Source: Caenimonas soli (lineage in GTDB: Bacteria; Pseudomonadota; Gammaproteobacteria; Burkholderiales; Burkholderiaceae_C). Taken from it: a stretch of DNA of 64,000 nucleotides. The position numbers and the translations under genes are program-made. Below, piece by piece: positions 40,041 through 47,838 of this stretch (position 1 is the stretch's first letter; the number at the start of each line of letters is the position of its first letter). Where the stretch lies: assembly GCF_013155545.1 (NCBI RefSeq), contig NZ_JABJVV010000001.1, positions 1-64,000 of the forward strand. Reading direction: 5' to 3'. The notes beneath the pieces were generated by a model. The model was not told where the DNA came from, searched no databases, and worked only from the letters and a program-made list of their open reading frames with translations.

Positions 40041-40916
40041 CTACTGGTCGCCGATCATCTGCATGGCCTTCTCGAGGCTGCGGCGCATGCGATTGAACGA
40101 GCTGCCCAGGACGGCGACCTCGTCACCGCCTTTTTCGTTGAACTCGGGCTCGCCGAATTCGCCGGTGCTGATCTTGTCGGCCGACTCCGACATCTTGCGG
40201 ATGGGACGCACGATCAGCCACGACAGCATGATGTTCAGCACGATGAAGACCGCGACGAATACCGCAGCCAGCGAAGCCATGAAGGTGGTGAAGGCGCGGT
40301 CGGCGTTGCGTAGCGGCACTTCCATCGGCACCGTGACCACTTGGGCGCCAACGATCTCGTTGTGCTTCCAGCCGAAGCCATTGGCCTCGCCGTAGATCTT
40401 GAGCATGCTGGGCGGCGCGGCTGCGGGGGTGCTGTGGCACTGCAGGCAGGCCGGGTTGCTGATCTGGATCGGGTGGGCGATGAAAAGGCTGCGGCCGGTG
40501 GACGAGGCGCGCTCTGCCACCACTTCCTTCACGTCCGCGTAGTTGCGGAACCGGTTGACCACGTCGGCCTCCCAGTCCAGGGTGCGGTTGCGCGGGTTGG
40601 TGGGGTTGAGCGTGGCCTCTTTGTAGCTGTATTCCTTGTACTTCTTGCGCAGGTGGTTGGTGGCCTCGGTGGCGGCGAAGGCCGGCACCGTTTGCGGCAG
40701 GAACACTTCGTCCATCATCTGGATCAGGTGCGGGCGGACTTGTTCGACGGTGTAGGTGCGCACCGAAATGGCGGCTTCCATCATCAGGCGGGCATCGCGA
40801 ATCACTTCTTCGCGGGCGTTTTCTTGCAAAAGTTGGCGCGAAACCAGGCCGGCCGCGGCAAAGCCGGCCAAGAAGACGACAATCAACACAAGATTGAACT
40901 TAAGCCTGAGCCCCAT
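40041..40916 (-). CDS. Membrane sensor with DUF3365-like periplasmic domain (CxxCH) and HAMP
   Basis: A 291-residue two-span membrane protein: span 1 at about 7-27, a periplasmic domain of about 180 residues, span 2 at about 210-236, then a HAMP domain (VRPIRKMSESADKISTGEFGEPEF...GDEVAVLGSSFNRM). The periplasmic part resembles the DUF3365/Tll0287 fold and contains Cys157-Leu-Gln-Cys160-His161, a c-type heme attachment site. No kinase or cyclase domain is attached, so output probably passes to the kinase-cyclase encoded four bases downstream. ATG 40916 is chosen because AGGAGAG lies just upstream; an in-frame start at 40961 is less likely. Confidence 0.88.
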   Translation of the reverse strand: MGLRLKFNLVLIVVFLAGFAAAGLVSRQLLQENAREEVIRDARLMMEAAISVRTYTVEQVRPHLIQMMDEVFLPQTVPAFAATEATNHLRKKYKEYSYKEATLNPTNPRNRTLDWEADVVNRFRNYADVKEVVAERASSTGRSLFIAHPIQISNPACLQCHSTPAAAPPSMLKIYGEANGFGWKHNEIVGAQVVTVPMEVPLRNADRAFTTFMASLAAVFVAVFIVLNIMLSWLIVRPIRKMSESADKISTGEFGEPEFNEKGGDEVAVLGSSFNRMRRSLEKAMQMIGDQ

Positions 40917-40985
40917 ACCCTCTCTCCTAATAATGAACACCATTTTATACAGGGGTAGCACTCAAGACCACGGGATAATTCTGTG

Positions 40986-41720
40986 ATGTCCTCACCAAAA
41001 GTGCTATTCGGATTCCACGCAGTCGGCGTTCGGCTCAAAACCTTCCCGCGTTCCGTCATCGAGATTTACGTCGATCCCACCAGAAAAGATGCGCGGATGC
41101 GGCAGTTTCTGGATCGCGCCAACGAGGCTGGCGCCCGCGTGATCGAGGCCGACGGCATGCGCCTGGCCAAGCTGGCCGGCAGCCACGGCCACCAGGGCGT
41201 AGCCGCCCGGGTGGAGGTGCTGAAGGCGGCCAACTCGCTGGACGACCTGCTGGACGGAATCAAGGAGCCGCCGTTGCTGCTGGTCCTGGACGGCGTGACC
41301 GATCCCCACAACCTGGGCGCTTGTCTGCGCGTGGCAGACGGCGCGGGCGCGCACGCCGTGATCGCCCCCAAGGACCACGCCGTAGGTGTGAACGCCACTG
41401 TCGCCAAGGTGGCAAGCGGCGCGGCCGAAACCGTGCCGTATTTCATGGTCACCAACCTGGCGCGAACCCTGGGCGAGCTCAAGGAACGCAGCATCTGGTG
41501 CATAGGAACCAGCGACGACGCCCCCAGAACCGTTTACCAGGCCGACCTGAAGGCCCCGGTGGCCCTGGTGCTGGGTGCCGAAGGGGCGGGCATGCGCCAG
41601 CTGACCCGCAAGACCTGCGACGAACTGGTGAGCATCCCGATGCGGGGCTCCGTGGAAAGCCTGAACGTCTCGGTGGCCAGCGGCGTCTGCCTGTACGAGG
41701 CGCTGCGGCAACGAACATGA
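40986..41720 (+). CDS. rlmB: 23S rRNA (guanosine-2'-O)-methyltransferase RlmB
   Basis: A SPOUT-class methyltransferase that modifies G2251 of 23S rRNA. The small N-terminal substrate-binding domain ([34 protein letters not shown]) is followed by the knotted SAM domain with [52 protein letters not shown] and [19 protein letters not shown]. 244 residues. The ATG at 40986 follows a GATAAT by only six bases, so the mRNA might be leaderless; a GTG lies one codon earlier. Its stop overlaps the sirtuin start (ATGA). Confidence 0.95.
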   Translation: MSSPKVLFGFHAVGVRLKTFPRSVIEIYVDPTRKDARMRQFLDRANEAGARVIEADGMRLAKLAGSHGHQGVAARVEVLKAANSLDDLLDGIKEPPLLLVLDGVTDPHNLGACLRVADGAGAHAVIAPKDHAVGVNATVAKVASGAAETVPYFMVTNLARTLGELKERSIWCIGTSDDAPRTVYQADLKAPVALVLGAEGAGMRQLTRKTCDELVSIPMRGSVESLNVSVASGVCLYEALRQRT

Positions 41721-42433
41721 TCGAGCAGGCCCGCGGTTGGCTGGGTGCGGCCAGGCGTGTCGCCGTGTTGACGGGCGCCGGCATGAGCGCGGAATCGGGC
41801 GTGCCCACTTTCCGCGATGCCCAGACCGGGCTGTGGGCCCAGTTCGATCCGCAGCAACTGGCGACCGAAGAAGCCTTCCGCGCCAACCCGACGATGGTGT
41901 GGGACTGGTATGCCATGCGCCGCGAGATGGTCGCCAAGGTCGAGCCCAATGCCGGCCATCGCGTCTTGGCCACCTTCGCGAAGCGCCATCCGCAGCGCCT
42001 GACACTGATCACGCAGAACGTGGATGGCCTGCATCAGCGGGCCGGAAGCGTCGGCGTGCTGGCCTTGCACGGCAACATCTCCGAAGACAAATGGCTGGAC
42101 GAGCCCAAGGCCTGCTGCAACGCAAGCCAGCCCGCTGCGGCCCGGCCGCCGTATTGCAAGGTCTGCGGCAACCTGCGGCGGCCGGCCGTGGTGTGGTTCG
42201 GCGAAATGCTGCCGCTGGAAACTTTGGCTGCCGCCGAAGCCGCCGCACAAGAATGCGACCTGATGCTGGTGGTGGGCACCTCGGGCGTGGTCTATCCGGC
42301 GGCCGGCCTTGCGCGCATGGCCGCGGGCAAAGTAGTGATCGTCAACCCCGAGCCCACCGAACTCGACGACGCAGCCGACGCCGTGCTGCGTGGCAAGGCG
42401 GCGCAATTGCTGCCGCAACTCCTGGAGGATTAG
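41717..42433 (+). CDS. cobB: NAD-dependent protein deacylase (sirtuin, CobB-like)
   Basis: A 238-residue Sir2-family enzyme that removes acyl groups from lysines using NAD+. The NAD motif [23 protein letters not shown], catalytic His118 in LALHGN, and GTSGVVYPA are visible. Tyr65 and Arg68 (WYAMRR) form the YxxR pair associated with desuccinylase activity. The zinc site looks unusual: the second pair Cys147/Cys150 is normal (CKVC), but the first is two adjacent cysteines (Cys133-Cys134) rather than CxxC. It is translationally coupled to rlmB and followed two bases later by a small lipoprotein gene. Confidence 0.9.
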   Translation: MIEQARGWLGAARRVAVLTGAGMSAESGVPTFRDAQTGLWAQFDPQQLATEEAFRANPTMVWDWYAMRREMVAKVEPNAGHRVLATFAKRHPQRLTLITQNVDGLHQRAGSVGVLALHGNISEDKWLDEPKACCNASQPAAARPPYCKVCGNLRRPAVVWFGEMLPLETLAAAEAAAQECDLMLVVGTSGVVYPAAGLARMAAGKVVIVNPEPTELDDAADAVLRGKAAQLLPQLLED

Positions 42434-42435
42434 TC

Positions 42436-42771
42436 ATGCGCTACACCATCATCACCGCCCTGGCGGCCACGCTGCTGCTGGCCTCTTGCACGCAGGAGCA
42501 GCAAAACAAGCTGGGCCGCGACATCCAGAACTGGACCGGCACCAACGGCGTGCTGGAGGTTTACGCCGGCGACAAGGTCGTGCGGCGCTGGCTGAAGGTG
42601 GACAAGCTGAGCACCGCACTAGGCACCGACGATAACAAGCCGCGCGCCTATCGTTTTGGCTATGGCGTGCTGGACGAGAACCTGAACTTCGTAGCCGAGC
42701 CGACGGAGAAGAAGGTGTACTTCGAAGTCAGCGATTTCAGCCACTACGTGTTCTTCGAGAACCCGCACTAG
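42436..42771 (+). CDS. Small lipoprotein, function unknown
   Basis: A 111-residue predicted lipoprotein with signal peptide MRYTIITALAATLLLASC (Cys18). The mature region has alternating beta-strand character with conserved-looking stretches GVLEVYAGDKVVRRWLKVDKLSTALGT and KKVYFEVSDFSHYVFFE. I do not recognise the family. It probably faces the periplasm, anchored to a membrane. It lies two bases after the sirtuin gene in the same direction, so it is the last gene of the rlmB operon. Confidence 0.75.
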   Translation: MRYTIITALAATLLLASCTQEQQNKLGRDIQNWTGTNGVLEVYAGDKVVRRWLKVDKLSTALGTDDNKPRAYRFGYGVLDENLNFVAEPTEKKVYFEVSDFSHYVFFENPH

Positions 42772-42796
42772 TTGTCATGCCCCCGGGGAGGTTGTC

Positions 42797-42817
42797 ATGC
42801 CGGACTAGATCCGGCAT
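42797..42817. repeat. 8-bp palindrome, REP-like, between convergent genes
   Basis: ATGCCGGA (42797-42804) and TCCGGCAT (42810-42817) form a perfect stem over five bases. GTTGTCATGC occurs twice, at 42771-42780 and 42791-42800. Similar GTCATGCCGGA...TCCGGCATCC elements are scattered in many proteobacteria. Lying between convergent genes, it could also serve as a bidirectional terminator. Confidence 0.55.
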
Positions 42818-42826
42818 CCATGCCTT

Positions 42827-43291
42827 TCACCCCAACTCGAAAAACGTCATCACCACCTTATCCGGGTACCGCGCCCCGGTCCCCACAAACATCCGCTCAT
42901 TGATCCACCCCAGCGACGCTGACACAGTCTCAAAGCTAGGGCTGCAGCGAAAGTAGATCAACGCCGGATCCACCGGCTCGCCCCCCACCAGCCGCGCCAT
43001 CAAATCAGGAGAGCCCGAACGAATGGCCCGGTTCTGCACATAGATCATGTCGCCGCCATCGGTCTCCAGGACGTACCGCGCATCGAGTTCAGCCAGGGTG
43101 TCGCTCACCACCAACTGAAAGTCCGCCCCGCCCGGCAGCACCCGCGCGTGCCAGCCGTCGCCGATGGCTTCGCCGCCCAGGATGGGAATAAGCCGGCGCA
43201 AACCGCGAGCAGTGCGTCCGATTTCCTGCGGCTTGTCCACCAGCACGGTGAGGTCGGCGAATAGCTTGAGGGGAGGAGGGGGGAGGGTCAT
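42827..43291 (-). CDS. DUF3237-family protein
   Basis: A 154-residue cytoplasmic protein of the DUF3237 (UPF0311) family, a small beta-barrel-like fold of unknown function. Recognisable pieces are LFADLTVLVDKPQEIG...GRRLIP-like GLRRLIPILGGEAIGDGWHARVLPGGADFQLV, LDARYVLETDGGDMIYVQNRAIR and FRCSPSFETVSASLGWINERMFVGTG. ATG 43291 gives the family-like start; a longer open frame extends upstream but lacks conserved sequence. It is convergent with the lipoprotein gene. The 225-base region upstream, shared with the divergent regulator gene, has no promoter I would defend. Confidence 0.85.
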   Translation of the reverse strand: MTLPPPPLKLFADLTVLVDKPQEIGRTARGLRRLIPILGGEAIGDGWHARVLPGGADFQLVVSDTLAELDARYVLETDGGDMIYVQNRAIRSGSPDLMARLVGGEPVDPALIYFRCSPSFETVSASLGWINERMFVGTGARYPDKVVMTFFELG

Positions 43292-43516
43292 GGCGTGATT
43301 ATCGGGATGCGTCTGGCACAGGCCGAGCTGTTGCCCATCGCTTGCCAGGGACCCCCGTGAGGCCGCGGCACACCTGCGCCACGCCAAAGGCCTTGTCCTC
43401 ATTGGGGGAAAATCCCTGTCGAGGTGTCCATTCAGATTGGGCCGTGACACTTGCTATCGCCCCCGGCGGCTCGCAGAATCCATTCTGGTACGGCACACTG
43501 CCTACGATTGCACGTC

Positions 43517-45211
43517 ATGAGCCCCGATCCTGTCCCTCCCCTCGCGCTGGTGGTGGACGACGAGCCTGTGACCCGCCTCCTGGTGAAGCGCGCACTGGAA
43601 AGCTTCGGCTGCGCTCCGGTCCTGGAGGCTGCCGACGGCGTCGCGGCGCAGCAGGTCCTGCGCGAGCGCCCGGACGTCGCCCTGGTGCTCACGGACATCA
43701 TGATGCCGCGGATGGACGGGCTGGAACTGCTGAGCTGGGGACGCGAGGCGGTGCCAGGCGCCACGTGGATCGTCCTCTCCGGGCTGGAAACCTTCGACTC
43801 GGCGGTGGCTGCGATCCGGCTGGGGGCATTCGACTTCCTGCCAAAGTCGCCGCGGAAGGAAGAGATGGAGGTCGCGGTTCGCAACGCGCTCGAGCGGCGG
43901 CGGCTCGTCGCGGAGCGCGAGCGGCTGCACGGGGAACTTCAGCGCAAGGTGCGCGAGCTCGAGGAAACCTCCGAGCTGCTGCGTCGCGACCTGGAGCGAG
44001 CGGAGGTGATCCAGCGCGCGCTGCTGCCGCGCAGTCCACCATCCCTGGAAGGGTACTGCATCCAAGCCGTCTACCGGCCGGGGCAGCATGTGGGCGGCGA
44101 CCTCTATGACGTAATCCGGCTGGGCGAGCGGTACCTGGCCTTCTACCTGGCCGACGCCACGGGCCACGGCGTCACTTCGGCGATGCTTTCGGTGCTGTTC
44201 AAGCAGCGGCTGGTCCTGGTGGATCCCGAGACGGACCTCGTGTTGCCGCCGGCGACGGTGCTGGAGACGGTGAACCGCTCGATCTGCCAGTCGCACGCCG
44301 CGCCCGGATTGTTCCTGACGGCCGTCCTGGGCCTGCTGGACACGGCGGACGCAAGCCTCACGCTGGCATCCGCGGGCCACCCGCCCGTGCTGCACCTGTG
44401 CGAAAACGGGGAAACGCGCCTCATCCGCCGCACGGGGCCCGCGCTCGGGCTCGCGCCGGACGCGCAGTTCCGGCAGGAGCGTCTGCAGATCGCGGCGGGC
44501 GACCGGATCTTCCTCTACACCGACGGGCTGCTTCCCTCGGGTTCGGAGCAGGACCTGCAACGATTGGAGTGGGTGCTCTCGCGACCACTCTCCAGCGCGC
44601 AGGAAGTGATGGCGCAGCTTGACCTTGGCGCGGCGGCCGGCGCAGAGCGTGATGACGTGACCATCCTCCTCATCGACGCGCATGCAGGGATCTCCTGGTT
44701 CGACAACGGCGCCGCGCTTCCCGCTGCTGCCGTGCCAGCCGTGGCGCCACCGGGTGGCGAGGTGGTGTTCTACGGCGAGACGGAGAACGCCGCGTATCTC
44801 GCGCTGCGGCGCCGGGCCACATGGATGCACTGCGATGCCTTCCATGAAACGGCGCAGGCCGTGCTGGACGAGGGGCACGCGCTGGTGCTGGACCTCTCCG
44901 ACTGCGAATATCTGGACAGCACCTTCCTCGGCACCGTGCACGAGCTGGTAGCCCGGGGCGGAGTGGTACTGACGGGGGTGACGCCGGGAGTGCGTGCGCT
45001 GTTCGAGGAACTGAGCATGGAGCAGGTGCTGGCCTGCATCCGCGAGGACGTTCCCGCCCCGCGCCAACTCTATGCGCTGGGCTCCGGGTCCGATCCGGCG
45101 GCGGTGCGTAAGCGGATCCTGCATGCGCACGAAGCGCTTTCGGCGCTGAGCGAGAGCAACCGCGAGGAATTCCGCGGGGTGGTGGAGTCACTTCGCGGCG
45201 ACACGGGTTGA
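43517..45211 (+). CDS. Receiver-PP2C (SpoIIE) phosphatase-STAS fusion
   Basis: A 564-residue regulator with three parts. The receiver (about 8-122) has phosphoacceptor Asp60 in VLTDIMMPRMDG and Lys110. A charged coiled coil (about 125-165) leads to an RsbU/SpoIIE-type PP2C phosphatase (about 170-390; GGDLYDVI, LADATGHG, LYTDGL, ERDDVT). A STAS domain (about 412-515) carries the regulatory serine Ser468 in EYLDSTFLG, the site kinases phosphorylate in anti-sigma antagonists. The plan implies a partner switch controlled by two-component input, with the phosphatase possibly acting on its own STAS domain. The hybrid kinase gene follows directly. Confidence 0.9.
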   Translation: MSPDPVPPLALVVDDEPVTRLLVKRALESFGCAPVLEAADGVAAQQVLRERPDVALVLTDIMMPRMDGLELLSWGREAVPGATWIVLSGLETFDSAVAAIRLGAFDFLPKSPRKEEMEVAVRNALERRRLVAERERLHGELQRKVRELEETSELLRRDLERAEVIQRALLPRSPPSLEGYCIQAVYRPGQHVGGDLYDVIRLGERYLAFYLADATGHGVTSAMLSVLFKQRLVLVDPETDLVLPPATVLETVNRSICQSHAAPGLFLTAVLGLLDTADASLTLASAGHPPVLHLCENGETRLIRRTGPALGLAPDAQFRQERLQIAAGDRIFLYTDGLLPSGSEQDLQRLEWVLSRPLSSAQEVMAQLDLGAAAGAERDDVTILLIDAHAGISWFDNGAALPAAAVPAVAPPGGEVVFYGETENAAYLALRRRATWMHCDAFHETAQAVLDEGHALVLDLSDCEYLDSTFLGTVHELVARGGVVLTGVTPGVRALFEELSMEQVLACIREDVPAPRQLYALGSGSDPAAVRKRILHAHEALSALSESNREEFRGVVESLRGDTG

Positions 45212-45237
45212 TCCGCGCTCGCTCACCAAAGGCCGAC

Positions 45238-47706
45238 ATGAACGCCGCCATTCGACTGCTGCATCTGGAAGACGACCCGCTCGACGCCGAACGCCTGCGG
45301 CTCAGGTTGCAGGCCGACCACCCTGCCTGCGAGATCGTGTGGGTGCGCGGCAAGGGGGATTTCGAATCCAGCCTGCAAGGGCAAGCCTTCGATGTGGTGA
45401 TATGCAACTATGAACTGCCGGGCTACAGCGGCCTGCAGGCGTTGCGCCATGTCCGCGAGCAGCAGCCGGAGCTTCCGGTGATCATCAGTTCCTCAGGCCT
45501 GAGGAGTGAGGAAGACGCGGTGGAGTGCATGAAGGCTGGCGCCACCGATTACGTCCTCAAGCAGCGGCCGTGGCGGCTGGGCGCCCAGGTTCGGCGAGCG
45601 CTGATCGAGAAAGAGGAGCGCGCGGCGCTGCGCCGTGCGGAAGAAGACCTTCGCGCCTTGAACGCCGAGCTGGAGGAGCGCGTGCGATCGCGCACCGCCG
45701 AACTCGAAACGGCCAACAGCTTCCTGAATTCGGTGATCCAGCACATCCCGCACATGGTCATCGTAAAGAACGCCAGCGACCTGACGTTCGTTCGCGTCAA
45801 TCGCGGCTACGAGCAAACGTCGGGGCGCAGCGCGCAGGAGGTGATCGGCAAGACCGCTTACGACATCCACCCCAGGAAGGAAGAGGCCGCCTTCTACACA
45901 GCGAGCGACAAGCAAGCCCTGGCGCTGGGCCGCGAGTTGGACGTCCCGGCGGCGACGCTGCACCCGCCCGGTGGGGGCGAGCGCATCCTGCACATGAAGA
46001 AAATCCCCATCTTCGATGACGCCGGACAGCCGCGGTACGTGCTGACCATCGCGGAGGACGTGACGGAGAAGGTGAAAAAGGAGCGTGAGGTCGAGCGGCT
46101 GAATGCGACCCTGGCGCAGCGCACCGCGGATGTCGAAGCGGCCAATCGCGCCAAGAGCACCTTCCTGGCCACCATGAGCCACGAGATCAGGACACCCATG
46201 AACGGCATGCTCGGCATGCTGGAACTCCTGAGCCTGACCGACCTGGATGCGGAGCAGCGTGAGACCCTCGGGATCGTGCGCGCATCGAGCAAGTCGCTGC
46301 TGCGCATCATCGACGACATCCTCGACTTCTCGAAGATCGAGGCCGGCAAACTGGAGGTCCGCCCCGATGTGGTCTCCATCAGGCAGGTCATCGAGGAGGT
46401 GCAGAGCATCTACCTGGGCAACGCCAGCAGCAAGGGCCTGATCGTCCGGCGGATCGTCGATCCTCGCATCAGCCCGGCGCTTTGGGTCGATCCGGTGCGG
46501 CTGCGCCAGATCCTCAACAACTTCGTCAGCAACGCGATCAAGTTCACCCCTATAGGCTCGATCGAGATCAGTGCGCAATGGGTGGGGCGGGCTGACGGAC
46601 AGGAGAGCCTGCGCTTCGTGGTGAAGGACACCGGCATCGGCATCTCGCAGGAGGACCAGCAGCGGCTGTTCCAGCCTTTCAGCCAGGCGCTCGGTGACCG
46701 GAACTCGGGCGGCGCGGGATTGGGGTTGGTCATCTCCCGCCAGCTGGCGCAGATGATGGGCGGCACCATCTCCCTGGAGAGCGAGCCTGGCAAGGGCACG
46801 ACCCTGATCCTGAGCCTGTCGCTGCCGATCGTCGAGGCGCTGCCAGACAGCGGCGCCCAAAGCGCGCGCGCGCTGCCGGCGGCCATCTCCGCGCGCCGCA
46901 CGGCTCCCAGCATCGCGCAGGCGGAGACGGAAGGGACGCTCGTGCTGCTGGTGGATGACCACCCGGTCAACCGCATGCTGCTCCTGCGCCAGGTGCAAAC
47001 GCTGGGCTATGCCGCCCAGACCGCCGAACACGGCATCGAGGCCCTGGAGAAGTGGAAGTCGGGCCGCTTCGGGCTGGTGATCACCGACTGCCACATGCCG
47101 CAGATGGATGGCTACGAACTGGCGCGCAGCGTCCGCAGCCTCGAATCCGCCAAGGACCTCAAGCGCGTTCCGATCATTGCCTGCACCGCCAACGCGCTGC
47201 AGGGAGAGGCCGAGGCATGCCGGGCCGCCGGCATGGACGACTACCTGGTCAAGCCGGTCGAGTTGTCGCAGCTCACCGAAAAGCTCGATCAGTGGCTGCC
47301 GATTCCGCCGGAGCCCGGCGCGCCTGCCGCGGCCGCCGGTCCAAGCGAGGACGCCGAGCCCTCCGTCACCCCGATCGATCAGGCGTTTCTGATGAAGAAC
47401 TGCGGCGGTTACGCAGCGGTCGTGAACGAGGTCCTGGCAGCCTTCCGGAACACGTGCGAGGAGGACGCGGCCGTCCTCAAAGACGCGCTGGAAGCCGGCG
47501 ACGTTGCCCGGGTGACGCAGTCCGCCCACCGCATGGCGGGCGCCAGCAAGATGATCGGCGCGCTCGGTTTTGCTGCTGCCTGCGAGCACATCGACCGCGC
47601 CAGCCGCGCCGGCGACTGGAAGGCGATCCTGAGCGGCATGCCCGCGTTCGAGCGGGAACGGATGCGCCTGGCTGCCTATTTCAAGTCTCGCGAGGAAACA
47701 GCTTGA
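45238..47706 (+). CDS. Hybrid sensor histidine kinase (degenerate REC-PAS-HisKA-HATPase-REC-HPt)
   Basis: An 822-residue soluble kinase. Residues 5-120 form a receiver in which Asn57 (VVICNYELPG) replaces the phosphoacceptor Asp. A coiled coil (about 125-160) and PAS domain (about 160-285) follow, then HisKA with His315 (MSHEIRTPMNG), an HATPase with NAIKF, DTGIGIS and GGAGLGL, a second receiver with Asp617 (VITDCHMPQMDG), and an HPt domain with His764 (SAHRMAGAS). A full internal phosphorelay is possible through H315-D617-H764. The likely output is the receiver of the preceding protein. ATG 45238 is chosen; a TTG at 45208 overlapping the previous stop would add ten residues. Confidence 0.9.
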   Translation: MNAAIRLLHLEDDPLDAERLRLRLQADHPACEIVWVRGKGDFESSLQGQAFDVVICNYELPGYSGLQALRHVREQQPELPVIISSSGLRSEEDAVECMKAGATDYVLKQRPWRLGAQVRRALIEKEERAALRRAEEDLRALNAELEERVRSRTAELETANSFLNSVIQHIPHMVIVKNASDLTFVRVNRGYEQTSGRSAQEVIGKTAYDIHPRKEEAAFYTASDKQALALGRELDVPAATLHPPGGGERILHMKKIPIFDDAGQPRYVLTIAEDVTEKVKKEREVERLNATLAQRTADVEAANRAKSTFLATMSHEIRTPMNGMLGMLELLSLTDLDAEQRETLGIVRASSKSLLRIIDDILDFSKIEAGKLEVRPDVVSIRQVIEEVQSIYLGNASSKGLIVRRIVDPRISPALWVDPVRLRQILNNFVSNAIKFTPIGSIEISAQWVGRADGQESLRFVVKDTGIGISQEDQQRLFQPFSQALGDRNSGGAGLGLVISRQLAQMMGGTISLESEPGKGTTLILSLSLPIVEALPDSGAQSARALPAAISARRTAPSIAQAETEGTLVLLVDDHPVNRMLLLRQVQTLGYAAQTAEHGIEALEKWKSGRFGLVITDCHMPQMDGYELARSVRSLESAKDLKRVPIIACTANALQGEAEACRAAGMDDYLVKPVELSQLTEKLDQWLPIPPEPGAPAAAAGPSEDAEPSVTPIDQAFLMKNCGGYAAVVNEVLAAFRNTCEEDAAVLKDALEAGDVARVTQSAHRMAGASKMIGALGFAAACEHIDRASRAGDWKAILSGMPAFERERMRLAAYFKSREETA

Positions 47707-47761
47707 CGGACACCCGGTCCCTCGCGCTGGGGGGCGATCGCCATGCCGTGGGCGAGAATGC

Positions 47762-47789
47762 GGTCTAACCCTTCCATTGAGCCGACGCC
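47762..47789 (+). other. Integron attC-like half-site or related intergenic repeat
   Basis: GTCTAAC (47763-47769) fits the RYYYAAC core of an attC recombination site, and the following bases to GCCGACGCC (47781-47789) resemble the left half of attC sites I recall from Comamonadaceae-type gene cassettes. No complementary right half (GTTRRRY) follows before the next gene, so at best this is a remnant. It lies just before a gene of visibly lower G+C. Confidence 0.3.
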
Positions 47790-47838
47790 TCCATTCTTGA
47801 AAGAGGATCATGAAAAAAATATCGGAACGGAGAACGCG

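Noticed and set aside
43480-43516. Sigma-54-like TGGTACG...TGC before the receiver-phosphatase gene
   Set aside because: The GG to GC spacing is one base too long and the -12 box lacks TTGC.
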